Source: Allygus modestus (Eukaryota > Arthropoda > Insecta > Hemiptera > Cicadellidae). From it: a DNA stretch of 64,000 nt. The stretch is taken from positions 302,633,586 through 302,697,585 of the forward strand of contig OY776112.1 of NCBI GenBank assembly GCA_963675035.1. The letters run 5' to 3'. Below the pieces are notes generated by a model that searched no databases, was not told the origin of the DNA, and worked only from the letters and a program-made list of their open reading frames with translations. Positions 44,788 through 57,296 of the stretch are shown here, piece after piece (position 1 is the first letter of the stretch; the number at the start of each line of letters is the position of its first letter). The position numbers were made by a program, and so were the translations under genes.

Positions 44788-45175
44788 GCACACAGACATC
44801 ATGTAAAAATCACTTTTTTGGGTTCAGGGAGCACCAATACGAATATTTCCACTAACAACTCAAATTTGAAAATTTTTACGAAAACAATACTTTCTCCATA
44901 TACTATGTATAAGGTGAGAAAGTAAAAACACGAGACATAAACAAAATAAAACTCTCCTCCATATGAATAACATGGGGACTTGGAAGAACCATTGGGCAGG
45001 GCAGAGCCCTCTGAGGACCTTTCTAAACAGCAATAGGCCTATGACATTTCTGAATGCATAGTCTATATTTGTGCAAAATTTCAGCAGAATTGGTCCAGTA
45101 GTTTTGACGGGATGGAATAATAGACAGACAGACAGACTGACACCACCTCATTTATATAATAGTAGTGACTTACCG
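44463..45175. repeat. Retroelement-type 3' tail sequences with GACA tracts
   Basis: Two stretches have the ATCAAAATCG or TCAGCAGAATTGGTCCAG phrase followed by (GACA)n runs (about 44,745-44,790 and 45,121-45,140). This layout is familiar from 3' ends of arthropod non-LTR retrotransposons. No coding part is attached. Confidence 0.5.
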
Positions 45176-45293
45176 GTACCAGTACCTAAAAATGATGTTT
45201 TATGTAACCGAATGAATAAACAAATAAAGAAATAAACTGAGCTCAATTTTATTTTATAAACTATTTTATACTCAGAGACTACTGCAGTATACC

Positions 45294-45371
45294 CATAGGT
45301 GTAATTCTGGGGTGGCAAGGGGGGCAGGACCTTTTTGCCCCTCCAATAAAAATATTGAAATTACACTTATG
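45294..45371. mobile_element. 78-bp hAT-type MITE
   Basis: The left end CATAGGTGTAATTC and right end GAAATTACACTTATG are inverted relatives. The 8-bp duplication AGTATACC lies at 45,286-45,293 and 45,372-45,379. Both the end sequence and the 8-bp duplication fit hAT. Confidence 0.8.
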
Positions 45372-45379
45372 AGTATACC

Positions 45380-46369
45380 TCAAGGAGTTCCAGGTTATCG
45401 ATTGTTGAATTTGTGAGATTTGGGCTGGCTGCACGTGCTGAAGGAGCAAAATACTGGAAGCAAACGTTTCGTATATTTTTAATCCGTCATGTTTGTGAGA
45501 CACCATTTCTCTTATGCAAATACCCGGACTCTGAGGGAGCGGCTGCGCCAGGGTGCCTCACAACAATTTGCAGCACTTGGAGCATTGCTAACGGTTCCTG
45601 AACTCATCTGAGTGAGCAAGTGGTCTAAATAAGCAAGTAATAGTAATACTTACAGTGTTATTTGTATTCCAAAACAGTATACTTCATTTTGGACCAGCAC
45701 TGGCTGGAGACATCTCCAATGGAAGAGGACAAGAGTGTGTGCAGTTCAAAGACATAGTCGTTGAGTTCCACAATGTTTGTGGGTTCTTTTGTACCGGTAG
45801 CAGGATTTGTCGTTCCATGACCAGTTGGTGGAATTTCCTCCAGCCCGTCCTGATGGCTGCTGCGATTGGATCGAATCTGGTCATCACGGTCACATCAACG
45901 GTCAGAAGCACAGGTAAGTGGTCCGATGGCAGATGATTTCACATAGCATGCTAGCAAAAACTGGGAAAGGAACGTTCCTATATGTAGGGCAAAGTCAAGT
46001 ACCGGTACGTCAGGCATATGTGGATGATTTTACAGAGATAATGTCGGTTACGGCGGGACATGCTGCAGCGACAGGTCAATGTCTCAATGTTGGTCCGTGG
46101 TATATCAAGTTTTGAAGAGCCGTTTCTCTCGTATTTGTCCGCCGAGGGGGTGTTAAAGTCAGCTGCAACAACAGTTCGTTTTGTAAATTAGTTTTAACAA
46201 TATTTATTGTTAAAACTAAAATAGTGAATTTTGTTGTTGTTACTATGTTATTTATTATAGCTGTACTATTTCATCAAATTGTTATTTTCTTTTGCACATT
46301 TTATTAACCATTGTGTACTTTGAATTACCAAAATAATTACATTGATTTTACCTACTGATTTATAATTTA
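45380..46369. other. No gene recognised
   Basis: Several frames of 60-93 codons lie on both strands at 45,413-46,115, none with a domain I recognise. GC content is a little higher than around it, so an old element or exon remnant is possible. Confidence 0.35.
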
Positions 46370-46693
46370 AGGTTGGTGTACACGTGAGAGTTTTGTACTC
46401 TCAGACAGTTTGGTACTCTCAGACGCTACTTGCAGAAGTGTCCCGACACTCGCTTGGTGCTTTTATTTTAGTATTGCTGGGTCAGTTTGTTGCACTGTGG
46501 GTAATTTCTTCCAATGCAACAGCTGATCCCAATACACAACAAGATTCAACTCGCAAGGAGACTCTTAGAGAGCTCCTACCACTCTCTGACACTGCTGCAT
46601 GTCGGAGAGCTGACTCTCGGCGCCATTTACACGACGCATTTTACTAGCAAAAAACTCTCTGAGACTAAAAGACTCTCACGTGTATACCAGCCT
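46370..46693. mobile_element. Harbinger-like MITE, 324 bp, TTA duplication
   Basis: The left end AGGTTGGTGTACACGTGAGA and the right end CTCTCACGTGTATACCAGCCT are inverted matches. TTA flanks both sides (46,367-46,369 and 46,694-46,696). A three-base TTA/TWA duplication is typical of PIF/Harbinger. The interior has further ACTCTCAGA words. Confidence 0.7.
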
Positions 46694-46989
46694 TTAGTCA
46701 TTACCGCATATTGTTTGATATATATGTTTGTTTTCTCTCGCTCTATTTACAAGTGAAATATGTTACTGTCTTTATCATTTTGGAATCCATTAAATTATGA
46801 AATATGTATTTGTAAATGATGTTGACCGTTTTGGAAAGATATAATTAAAATTGGTCCTGAACTGATCAGCATGGAATTCCGGATTTGTCTGTCGATCACG
46901 TGGTCAGGAGATGGGCTCGCAATAAACAAACATCCATTAAATATTAAAAAAAGAAATGTCTTTACATTTTTTAACAATGACAAATTTTA

Positions 46990-48660
46990 TGATTTCACCA
47001 TGAACCTGTCTCCCTCAGAAGATACAAAATTTGGAAATTAACAAAATTATTGAATCAACCAAGAGTGCCAATCCCTCCCATTGCCTTGCCCAATGGTTCC
47101 TGGGCTAGAGATAATGAGGAGAAGGCTGAAGTGTTTGCTAAACACTTGTGCGACGTGTTCAAACCAAAAATGATACAGCTCAACCTCCAAATCCAGAAAT
47201 CCCGACCTTCTAAGTTCTCCTAACCAGTTATCACTCCCTATTACGCCGTTTACTCCCTCTGAAGTAACTAAATTGTTAATGACTGAATTAAAACCATTTA
47301 AAGCTCCCAGGTTCGTACTTATTACTGGAAAAATATTCAAATAATTACCAAACAAAGCAATGATGTTTTTGACTTTTATCTTCAACACAATTTTATGTAC
47401 TGAATGTTTTACAGCTCAGTGGAAGGTATCGGAAATAGTCATGATAGCAAAACCTGGGAAACCCCCACATCAAGTAACTTCCTACAGACCTATAAGCCTT
47501 CTACCAATAACCTCAAAAGTTTTTGAGAAAGTTATTCCTAAGACGCTTTTGCAAGATGTTATTGACGACAGCAGCTTGATCCCTATAACCATCAATTTGA
47601 TTTTCGTAAGAAACACTCAACCACTGAACAGGTCCATATAGAGTTGTCAACGTCATAAAAGAAGACCTGGAAACTAAAGAGTACTGTTTAGCAGCGTTTT
47701 TGGACGTCAGTCAAGCTTTTGACAAAGTTTGGAATGAGGGGTTCCTCTACAAACTGAAACTTCTTGTCCCTCATACATACTTTGCTATTACAAGTTCTTA
47801 CCTAACAGAGAGATTCTCTAGAGTCAAGTAACTCAAGTTTCAAGAAGTCCATACCTAACTTCACAAAACTGAAGTGGGGGTTCAAAAGGCAGCGTTTTAG
47901 GTCCCATCACCACCTTATTCACAGCTGATCGATATACCTGTAAATGCTAACGTCACCGTGGCTACCTTCGCTAATGATACGGCCATATTAGCTTCTCACG
48001 AAGACCCAAGAACAGCTTCCCATTTACTTCAATCAGAACTGGATGATCTGTCAGAGTGGCTTATAAAAGCTGGAGAGTGAAAGTCAATGAAAACAAATCA
48101 GCTCACGTGACATTTACGACCAGAAAAGACACCTGTCCCCCAGTCACTCTCAATAATGTTAATATTCCTCAGTCAAATGAAGTCAAATATCTGGGGATGC
48201 ACCTTGACCGATGACTAACATGGCGCTCACACCTTTGGAACAAACGACTATCCCTAAATTTAAATTACAGAAAATTGTCTTGGCTCTAGAATAGAAAATC
48301 TAAATTATCAACTAAAAACAATTACTAGTGTACAAAGTAGTACTAAAACCTGTCTGGACCTATGGAATTAAACTATATGGGGAACCACCAGTAATTCTAA
48401 TATTGAAATAATCCTACGTTTTCAGTCAAAAGTCATTCACAACATCCTGGAGAGGCTCCATGGTATGTGACCAATGAAGTATATTGCACCGTGATACACG
48501 TATTGCTACAGTAAGAGAAGAAATAACCCGATTTAGAAAGACTTATCAAGATAAATAACTAGATGCCCATCCAAACCATCTGGCTACGAATCTGCTGGAC
48601 AATAATAGATCAGTGTATAGACTCAAGAGACACTCATCTGTTTTAGTAAAGGTTTGCAGC
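46990..48660 (+). pseudogene. Jockey-type LINE ORF2 remnant
   Basis: Broken reverse transcriptase across several frames. Visible pieces are SYRPISLLPITSKVFEKVI, LDVSQAFDKVWNEG, FANDTAILA in place of the usual FADD-type catalytic box, and VKYLGMHLDR. The order matches a jockey-clade reverse transcriptase. Many stops and frame changes, and the loss of one catalytic Asp, show it is dead. The endonuclease part is not recognisable. Confidence 0.7.
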
Positions 48661-48669
48661 CATCCCATT

Positions 48670-50760
48670 GGCTGCAAACCATTACAGCTATCAATATCAT
48701 ATCAATACCTCATGTTCTGAAAAGGAATCAAAGAAAAAATTAGTGCATAAAGCCGATTGGATAAATGGCGAAATGTTCTCGTCTAAGCAGGTTATGGTAG
48801 ACACCTATAAACAAAATGGAAATCTAGCTAATCAGAGACCAATAAACTTACCCACAACTTACTAATAAAGAAAGAATATAGGAACCTGATAAAAAATATA
48901 AGGAAAACAGCACTACTCGAAAATCATATTTAACTTAACCAACCCCATCATCGGAACTTGGCAGGTCATAATAGGCCGAGTATAAAAATCATGTCAATGG
49001 ATAATGTAAAATTAAGTATCAACAACAGAGAAATCAATGACCCTAAAACTGTGTCGAATATAGTTTTACTCTTTCTTTGTAAACACTCCAAAAACTGTAG
49101 ATCAGAACCCGGATGCGAATCATTGGACTGGTTTTCCATCTTATGGCAATAGGGTGTTAACCTCATATGGGGAAGTAACCGTAAAAGAGGTAAAGAACTA
49201 TAGCAAAATTTCAACCCAAAAATTCAACTGGCCATGGCAGACTAACTGTAAAAACCTTAAAAGAATGCATAGATGAATCGTTTGTTATCAACCAGTCTTT
49301 TGTTGAGGCAGTTTTCCAGAGGAGGGCAAACTATAGCAGTGGTCAAACCCATGTTCAAGAAAGGGAACGAAAAAGATATGAAGAACTATCGCCCAGTTTC
49401 CCTGCTACCTGTAATTACTAAAATCATACAATAATTGTCTGCAAAAGTTGGAACAAAATCTGTCTTTAACAGATTGGTAAATTTTCTTGAAAACAAAAAT
49501 TACTTCATTTTAAATCAAGTCGGATTCAGAAAAAATAAATCTACAAAATTGGCCCTAGTTATAATTTGGTGAGCAAATCCATTGACCACATCGAAAACGG
49601 AGAAACAGCTGTTGGAATTGTCATATGGACTTCTCAAGTCACAAAGGCATTTGACTGTGTGGATATACACATACTGATAGAGTAGCTGATGGCTGCAACG
49701 GGAATAACCGGACGGGCACTGAAATGGATGAACTCATATTTAGTAAAAGGAGGCAAATAACTTCAATTAAAGTAAATAAACCTTCTGGTGTAATCGAAAA
49801 TTGTCTGTCTGAACAATTTTATATGTGGTAAGAGGCGTGTCCCAAGGGACAACTTTGGGACCAATCCTATTCCTCATAAATCAGCAATCATTTTGACAAG
49901 AACAAAACCTGATTACTTTTGGAGATGACACCACTCTGTTAAGCTCAGACAAAAAACTACAAAACCTTGAAATTTCCACTTTTTAAAATATCAATAGCAT
50001 TTCACAATAGTTCACATATATGAAACTATCCATAAATAAATAAAAATCAAGTTTATCCATTTTAAAACCGCACTCAATTGCAACAAATTAAGAAGGCTGT
50101 CATATAGAATAGATTTGATGTTGGGGAGAAGAGGAAATCGAAGAAGACCAAATTTCAGGATGTCTGGGAGTAGTTTTGGACACTAATTTAAAGTGGAATG
50201 CCCAAGTCGACCAAGTCTTTTCAAAATTATCAACAAAACCCTTTTATAAACAGAAACCTTGCAAATCTGTTAAATCTTGAATTCCTGAAAATGGCCTATT
50301 TCAGTATTTTTGAAAGTCATTTAAGATACTCCATTACACTTTGGGGGTAATCCAGCAAACAGAATCTTGAAAACAAATATGTAAACAACAAAAGAGGGTT
50401 ATTAGATATAAACAGCCATCAGCATGCACCCATGTACTCCATATTTCAAAGATTACAAAATTTTTACAGAGCCATCACTTTATGTCTTCGAAAAAACAAT
50501 AAGCATGGAAGAGATGCAAAATTAATGCATTTATGTTAAAATCCAAAACCTCTTTCAATACTAGAAATAGAGCCAGATTCGCAACTTCGCACAGATTTTA
50601 ACCCTCACCGAAACAAAACCGGAATAAATATATAGAACAAAAGTATTTTCATAGCCTTCCTGCAAAGACCTGAAGAATATAGCAAGTACTAATAAATTTA
50701 AAATCAAGCTGAAGGAATTTTTGGTCAACGAATGTTACTAGCTACAGCCTGTCAACCTAG
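48670..50760 (+). pseudogene. Second, different LINE ORF2 remnant
   Basis: Pieces in order are KADWINGEMFSSKQ, MKNYRPVSLLPVITKII, LNQVGFRKNKSTKLAL, VRGVSQGTTLGPILFLI, FGDDTTLL and LGVVLDTNLKWNAQVD, then a short decayed C-terminal part. The motifs are those of a non-LTR reverse transcriptase, clearly distinct from the one just upstream. It is heavily frameshifted. The catalytic box has FGDD for FADD. Confidence 0.65.
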
Positions 50761-51840
50761 TTTTAAAAAACTCTTAGCCTAGCCTATCCAAGGGGAGAGA
50801 TGACTCGCCACATGCTCAGTTCCAGAGTCAACGTGGTCCAAAAGGAATCTTAAGTAAGTCTACGTCACATCAGCTGATAATGCACACATCTCTCTTTTAT
50901 ACAACTTGAACAAGGATATCCTATACTCTAATATGAGTAAGGTTTGCTTGCTTGCTTGCATGCTTGCTTGCTTGCTTGCGACACGGATCTCAAAAACGGC
51001 TCCAACGATTCCCTTCAAATGTTCGAAATAACTAATTTCTGGGATAAAAATAAGTTCTATAAGGCCTCATCCCCAGGAAAAATCAAATAATGTAAAAAAA
51101 CTAAAATGAAAAGTTAAAAAAATTAACATTGGGCCTATGGAGTTTCAAATCAAAACAAAAGAATTATAACAGCTTCTCATAATCAACCAGGGAACTGTCA
51201 AAGTAATACTCATGTTGCATATGATTATAACATGTGGTTTCATGAGAGCAGAGATTAAAAGATTTGAGTGAAGATTACATAAATAGAGTAGTAAAATAAA
51301 TTAAAGGTACATTGAGCTATAAATAACAACTGGAGTGACCTTAAAAATGTAGAAAAGAGGCAAATGAGTTATACAAATCTGATTATCAGTAGGGGGAAGT
51401 GGTGAAATATTACTCCAAGTCATCTAAACAAACTGACTGACCTTCCCCCAAGCAAAGCTCGGCCCCCAGGTACTATCTCTCCAAAACGCCCACTTTTGAG
51501 TGATGTCGCCCCGGTGTGGTTCAGGGTGGTTCCAGTGTTGGTCGTGAGCGTTATAACTGTGTCTCGAACTACTGAATCAAGACTGTATATATAGAGTGGA
51601 CATATCCAAAATAATCAAACGTGCACATATAATAAACCTGAACCTGAAGATACATTGAGCTATCTAATAAATATACCCTAAGATGCAGAAAGTTGACAAA
51701 TGAACGAAGCAGATCTGTTCGTCATGTGAGGTGAGACGTGATGGTGAAACATATTACAAAAAACATGTTGGACTAATCTGACTCAACGAGGTTAGTAAAT
51801 ATAAAGGTCTTGGGTAAAAAAGGGAAGCCTACATGGTCAA
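50761..51840. other. LINE-tail-like sequence and TTGC microsatellite; no gene
   Basis: A (TTGC)n run with one CATGC interruption lies at about 50,945-50,980, next to CTCAAAAACGGCTCCAACGA, a retroelement-tail type phrase. The rest is unrecognised AT-rich sequence. Confidence 0.45.
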
Positions 51841-51972
51841 CCGCCATTTTTCTCAGTTAACCATAACCAAATCCTCTCTTCACAAGTTATAGGTTAGTCA
51901 GCTGACAAAAATATAACTTGTGAAGAGACGATTTGATTGGTTACCATAGGATCAGAGGGGCAAAATGGCAGG
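51841..51972. mobile_element. Hairpin MITE
   Basis: The inverted arms at about 51,857-51,891 and 51,912-51,948 share TCACAAGTTATA/TATAACTTGTGA and AACCAAATC/GATTTGATTGGTT. An outer pair, GCCATTTT/AAAATGGC, encloses them. The target duplication is not clear. Confidence 0.6.
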
Positions 51973-52384
51973 TCAGCATGTAGGCTACAATGTTTTATTA
52001 ACCCTGCAATACCTCTGAATGTATTAAAGCTCGTTGTACTGACTTAAAAGCACCGTTTTACCTGAGCAAAAGCTTTGGTTTCCCCAGGTACATAGGCGCG
52101 CGCCACACACGAATCCCAAATATAAAAGTCTCTGACAAGAAGAAACCATGGTCGCCAGCTTGCAAACCTGGGCGGTAAGGGCCCGCACCACCGGCTACAC
52201 TTAGGGGCCCAAAGCTCCTAAATCCGGCGCTGACTTGCTAGTTAAATATATCGTAGCTTACAGATTTATTAGTGAGTTGAATAACTTGTTTAGTAATTAT
52301 GAGTTAGTAATTTATTTTATATACATATTTTTATCTGTATTTTAAAATTTATTCTCCAAATATTTTGTCACTGATGACTATACC

Positions 52385-52423
52385 ATAGATTAAGCATACC
52401 CCTAAGGAGTATGCTTAATCTAT
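52385..52423. mobile_element. 39-bp palindromic micro-insertion with 9-bp duplication
   Basis: ATAGATTAAGCATA and its reverse complement lie around an 11-bp loop. They are flanked by GACTATACC at 52,376-52,384 and 52,424-52,432. The arm is the same as in the 28-bp insertion at 11,923-11,950. Confidence 0.65.
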
Positions 52424-52442
52424 GACTATACCCATTTGAGGT

Positions 52443-52510
52443 ATCAATCACAATCGCGCATTACTAGTTTTAATCAAGTGAAATTATTTGGCAAGGACTG
52501 TCCCCCACTG
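52443..52510. repeat. Copy of the hAT right end plus its flank
   Basis: CACAATCGCGCATTACTAG followed by TTTTAATCAAGTGAAATTAT closely matches 55,819-55,870. The hAT end and more than 25 bp of its right flank are therefore duplicated here. Confidence 0.55.
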
Positions 52511-52833
52511 TAGGTTATAAGAAAATTTAAAATAACACATCGTCATTAATGATTCAAAGATAAATAACTTAAGAAAATAAATAAGAAAGATAATTAAACA
52601 ACAAAACCCTTATTTTTCCGTTATGCGTAATAAATAAATAATGGTGTAACCCCACTCCCGGAAAAAGGTATCCGGCCTCCGGCCTCCAGCCCTGGTGTAA
52701 CCATTGAGTATGTATATAGAATGCACAATCAAATTAATTACTATGTAAAGGAAAATTATATTTTAGCTATACAAAATTGATGGTATAACTGTTGAATATA
52801 CAAATACTAAATTAATGCATTTCCAAATTCTAG

Positions 52834-53119
52834 GTATAAATCTATTGCTGACATGGTGGGAACATTGTGTCCGTCTATCTCCAAACGAATCCAAACTCAA
52901 TCTCAAGATAAATTTTCTTTCTCCTTCCAGTCCTTCCCGTACTCATTGGTTTGTTTACATATTTGAGTTACTTTTCTTGGTTTGTTTCGTTGACAGTAGT
53001 TGGAGTACAGCAGATCATGAACGGTTAAAAATAGCTAGTTATTACATAGTAATTGCAACTAATTTATTAGTTGGAGGGATAATTTATTGCATTATTTTAT
53101 TTACTAATAAAAGACCATG
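52834..53119 (+). CDS. Candidate host exon with two membrane segments
   Basis: A good acceptor (CCAAATTCTAG) and a perfect donor (ATG followed by GTAAGTTT) bound 286 nt with one fully open frame. It encodes GINLLLTWWEHCVRLSPNES, then a hydrophobic segment (FVYIFELLFLVCFV), a polar stretch, and a second hydrophobic segment (YYIVIATNLLVGGIIYCIIL). This suggests an internal exon of a multi-pass membrane protein on the plus strand. A relation to XK-related proteins is conceivable from the RLK...YY...N pattern but is not supported enough to name it. Confidence 0.55.
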
Positions 53120-53726
53120 GTAAGTTTAAACATCACAATTAGCCAACCTATCTGCTAAACTTAAGATAAAAGGATTGGAAATTAGGCCTATTGATAGCTT
53201 ATCTGTCAGATAAGATGACTGTCAATTCACTTATCTTTATGCATTCAAATTTAATAGTCCATTAAGTTTGAAACTGTCAAAGCAGTTATAGACCTTAACT
53301 ACTGCAGTTTAATGGCTAGCTGTTCCTACTTTTCAGGTTTAAACCCTGACCACAAAAATGTAAGTGTGGAATCAGATAGGCTAGACTATGTTGTGCTGGA
53401 TTCTAGGCCTCCATTTTAAGTCTCCACTTGGTTAGGGTTTTTAGGTCTAGGCTTGGAGGAACTGGAACTGTAAATCATTTCAATTTCAAATCACTTGCTG
53501 AACTTGGCATCTTGCAGCCTAGGTTAACAGGGTCTTGGACTTTGGTTCAAGGGGTTACGGTTTACATTCCTGGGATTTCCATTTAATTTAAGGATTTGGT
53601 ACCACTTTGCCAAAGCTATCTATCATATTCTCACCACCCACCTAAACTTAAGGCCTAGTTTTATATACGGTAAGTTAGTAGACCTAATCACTAATTGGCC
53701 TTAGCTGGCTCTTATATTGTTTTAAT
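53120..53726. other. Probable intron; no feature recognised
   Basis: This lies downstream of the candidate donor at 53,120. No repeats were recognised until the hAT end at 53,727. Confidence 0.4.
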
Positions 53727-55837
53727 TAGTGATCCGCGATTGCAAGAGAATTGGCCTTAGCTGGCTCTTATATTGCTTTAATTAGTGATGCATGATTGCA
53801 AGAGGTTAAAACAATCAAAATGTTCCTTTTCGAGAGGTTCTGCTTATCGATTGTTAAGATTGCTTAGCGAGAGGTTTGTACAATCGAGATGTTTTCTCTC
53901 GATTGTTGCATTCGTTAAGCAAAATCGTCTGCTGCCGGCGCGCGGTGAGAGGATAAACCCGTTATAGATGCGGATCGCATTTTTATCAGGCACTAAAAAC
54001 ATTTTTTGCAAATAATCCACCCGTAAGTTAGTTGTTTTTAGATATTCCTTTATTATTTTACCCCACAACGATATAAACATCTAAGTTATTCACTAAGTAT
54101 TTTCAGGCCTCACAAATGTACATAAAGAAATAAAAATGAAATGGATTAATTTTGAATAATAGTTTCAATTTATTAAACAGCTGCTGTGTCCTTTTGGCTA
54201 AATTTTTAATTTTTGTCTCATAACTTATTTGTTTTTATGTACAATATTATTAAACTCTCTATAGGAGTAAATTAACAAAAAAGTATTTAAATGTTGTAAA
54301 ATATAGGCTTTTTATAGTACAGTAGAACTCCAATTATCCAGATTAATTGGGGATCGGGCCAATTCGGATATGCAGAAATTCGGATAATCAGGTATACCTC
54401 GGGAATTAAGCAAAAAACATCACCATACATAAAAAATCAGAATTTTATCGACAAAGTTATTATAAATGTAGTGAACAGAAAGTGAGCGAACTGTATCAGA
54501 ATATACGTCATAAAAATTAAATTACAGGAGTTAAATTGAATACAGTATATACAGTTGCTCTTTTCAATACATACTGTACGTATTTCACTGTTCAATGTTG
54601 GTTATTTCACTTGAACATCTCGAGCAAAGTGAGTTTATTACTTAGCGAAAGGACAACACGTTTACATTTTGTACTCATTTCGAACGATAAACTCGGTGAA
54701 AGAACAGTAGCGACTGATGATGAGCAGGGCGGGAAGGGGGTATGACTCATTGTTCCCTGCGAAAATATCGTCCGGAAGGTAACAGCGCGGGCTTTTATTT
54801 TAGCGCTCACGGCGCATTTTCGCTACACATGCTCCCGCTGTTATTTTCTTGATTTTTATATTTCTATTATTTCACTCAAAATCGATTCGGATAATTGGGG
54901 TTCGGATAATTGAATTTCTACTGTACTGGCTTTATTGGGAGTTCAATTTCAATAGGCAATGCTTTCCTTACATTATATATTCCTTATTTTCCTCGTGTGT
55001 AAACAAATTGAGTTATTTATTATTAAGTTTAAATAAATTAAAGATTCGTTCAAAAATTTGTTTTATTTGATTTTAATCGTGTGTTATAATTTTGGCAATG
55101 TCTTATATTTTATTTCTACGTAATAAATCTAAAAAAATCTTTCATTGACAATTTTCTAAGTAATAAAAAATGTTAAAATAGAGAGTAAGTATATATAGTG
55201 TAAAGCATGGGAAAGGAGCAGAATTACTGCTGCCTAAAACGAGACACAAATTCTTTGAGCATTAAAAGTAAAAGTATGCTTGTCTATATTTAATAATAAT
55301 AAACATTTGTTTCTACTCTCCATTAATAATTTAACGTATTAGATGTTATTTATTTTATTTTTTAATTTTCACGTAATAGATGTTTTTAGTTTGAATGCAT
55401 CGTTTTATTAAATAACTTCCAAATGTTACAATTTGTGAAAACATCCCGGTAGAAATTTTGATTGTTCCAACACAAATATGACAGAAAATAGAATACAAAG
55501 ATCTCTTTAAAAATAATTCTATTGATCGGCAATATATTTAGTTAACAAAACATCTCGTTAACAATTTTGATTGCCCAGTACGAGAATAGCTGCCTCGTTT
55601 AAACGAAACATTCCGCTAAAAAACATCTCGGTAAGAACCTCTCATTGCCACGTCTAAACGAAACATTTCGCTAACAACATCTCGGCACGGACCTCTCGTT
55701 ACCGTGTCTAAAGGAAATATCTCGGTAAGAACATCTCGGTAAGGACCTCTCGTTAAGTGAATCACAATCAAAACGTCTCGAGAGGTTCAAACAATCGAAA
55801 CGTTTTGATTGTAACATCTCACAATCGTACATCACTA
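53727..55837. mobile_element. hAT-type element with duplicated left end
   Basis: The left end is TAGTGATCCGCGATTGCAAG at 53,727 and again at 53,783 (TAGTGATGCATGATTGC) within a 56-bp tandem duplication. The right end is GTACATCACTA, ending at 55,837. The flanking 8-mers GTTTTAAT (53,719-53,726), GCTTTAAT (53,775-53,782) and GTTTTAAC (55,838-55,845) fit a decayed 8-bp duplication. The subterminal zones are rich in ACATCTCGGTAA and CTCTCGTTA words. No transposase remains. A pogo-like MITE is nested at 54,320. Confidence 0.65.
54320..54923. mobile_element. pogo/Tigger-like MITE, 604 bp
   Basis: The ends CAGTAGAACTCCAATTATCC and GGATAATTGAATTTCTACTG are flanked by TA. This is the familiar Tigger/pogo end with TA duplication. 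No transposase is present. Confidence 0.75.
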
Positions 55838-56086
55838 GTTTTAACCAAGTGAAATTATTTAGCCAAAATTTGTTAAACAGTGTTGGCCTATAAGATTAAA
55901 GAAATATAATTAGGCTTAGGTATGCAATGTATGCATCCATTCTTCGCGTATGAGGATGAATGACCACGAGTTTTCAACAAAAACTCAGGGGCTATTTAAA
56001 ATTGTTGTCCCTTGGATTGTTACAGGGAATAACTTACCGGTATTGTCATTTTAGTAGATAGTTTGTCTGTGAAGCTTCAGCATCTA
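55838..56086. other. No feature beyond hAT flank
   Basis: The start matches the flank duplicated at 52,467-52,510. Nothing else was seen. Confidence 0.4.
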
Positions 56087-56906
56087 CAGTAGAAACTCGC
56101 TAACAGGACCCTCAATAGCACAACTTCCTGGATAACTTGTGCATTTTTACAATCCCTGTGAGATTGCAACAACACTTAGTGTTAAATGTACCTCTAAGTT
56201 ATAGTACAACTAAGTATTATTGTGCACACTTAGTGTTAAATGTACCTCTAAGTTATAGTACAACTAAGTATTACTGTGCACAGATTTGTTCTTAATTCAG
56301 ATCTTAGTTCTAACCCTCTATAGCACGTCTTTTTGTTACACTGAACCTTTATAGCACGACTTCAACCTCAGTAGTGTGTCGTTTTACATAATGGAACCTT
56401 TATAGCACGTGTTAAATCTTCTCTGTGCATAGTTCCCACGGGCAGTGACTCGTCAGAACAGATATTTTAAAGGAAACAATTCATTGGGCTGAGGTCAAAC
56501 ATAATAACCCCACTCCCACCCTTCCCCTTGTGAATGGGACAAACGTGAAACAACGCCACTAACTGTTGAATTTAAACGGAAAGTGATTAAAGTTGTTGAG
56601 AAAAACCCTACAAAAAGAAAAACTGATTAAAATAATACCAAAATAAAATAATGTTTTATGTTAGAATGTGAATTTTTATTTATTAACCAATAACTTTTGT
56701 TAAAATAACAATAAATGTACTTTTTAAACAAAACTTTGGTCCAAAAGCACTTGCTATAAAGGGGTTTTAAAGAAAACAGTAATCTTGATAGCACGACTTT
56801 TGGTCCATAGCCTACAATCTTGACCACACGAGAACCTCATTTGGAAGAATATCGTGATAGCAAGACTGTTTCCCAAATCCCCTTGAGAGTCTTACTGGTT
56901 CTACTG
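56087..56906. mobile_element. pogo/Tigger-like MITE, 820 bp
   Basis: The ends CAGTAGAAACTCGCTAAC and AGTCTTACTGGTTCTACTG are flanked by TA. The interior repeats TATAGCACG-type words and holds a tandem duplication of about 60 bp (about 56,180-56,280). Confidence 0.7.
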
Positions 56907-57296
56907 TATTAGGCATACTATCAAACGGGGCTACTTTGAACGTGGGGGCTACTTTGAACGTGGGGGCTACTTTGGACAAACTTTTAAAAATGTCATAAAA
57001 AAATCATAAATGCCATATAACATGTCATTTTCATAACTATCACATATCAAATTATAGGTAAACTCTTATTCTTTAAGGAGAAAAATCATAAACATTAATT
57101 TTGGCTATACCTAACAAGTTAAAAAATAAAAACCTAAGGTACTTTTTTCCGTTAAAAAAAGTCACCCAAACTTTGTTGTGTAAAGTGGACTTGCATAAGT
57201 ACTTAAATGCTTAAGTTTATGTATGTTGGAGCTGCACTTTTTGCGGTTAAGAAAATATCAATAATGTTGACATAATATGAGTCCAAAAATTATAAA
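56907..57296. repeat. GGGGCTACTTTGAACGTG short tandem repeat and unassigned sequence
   Basis: Three copies of a 20-bp word (GGGGCTACTTTGAACGTGG) lie at about 56,935-56,990. A related CGGGGTAACTTTGGACAGG occurs near 61,808. Confidence 0.5.

Noticed and set aside
45413..46115. Cluster of 60-93-codon frames as a gene
   Set aside because: Frames overlap on both strands, splice structure is unclear and no domain was recognised.
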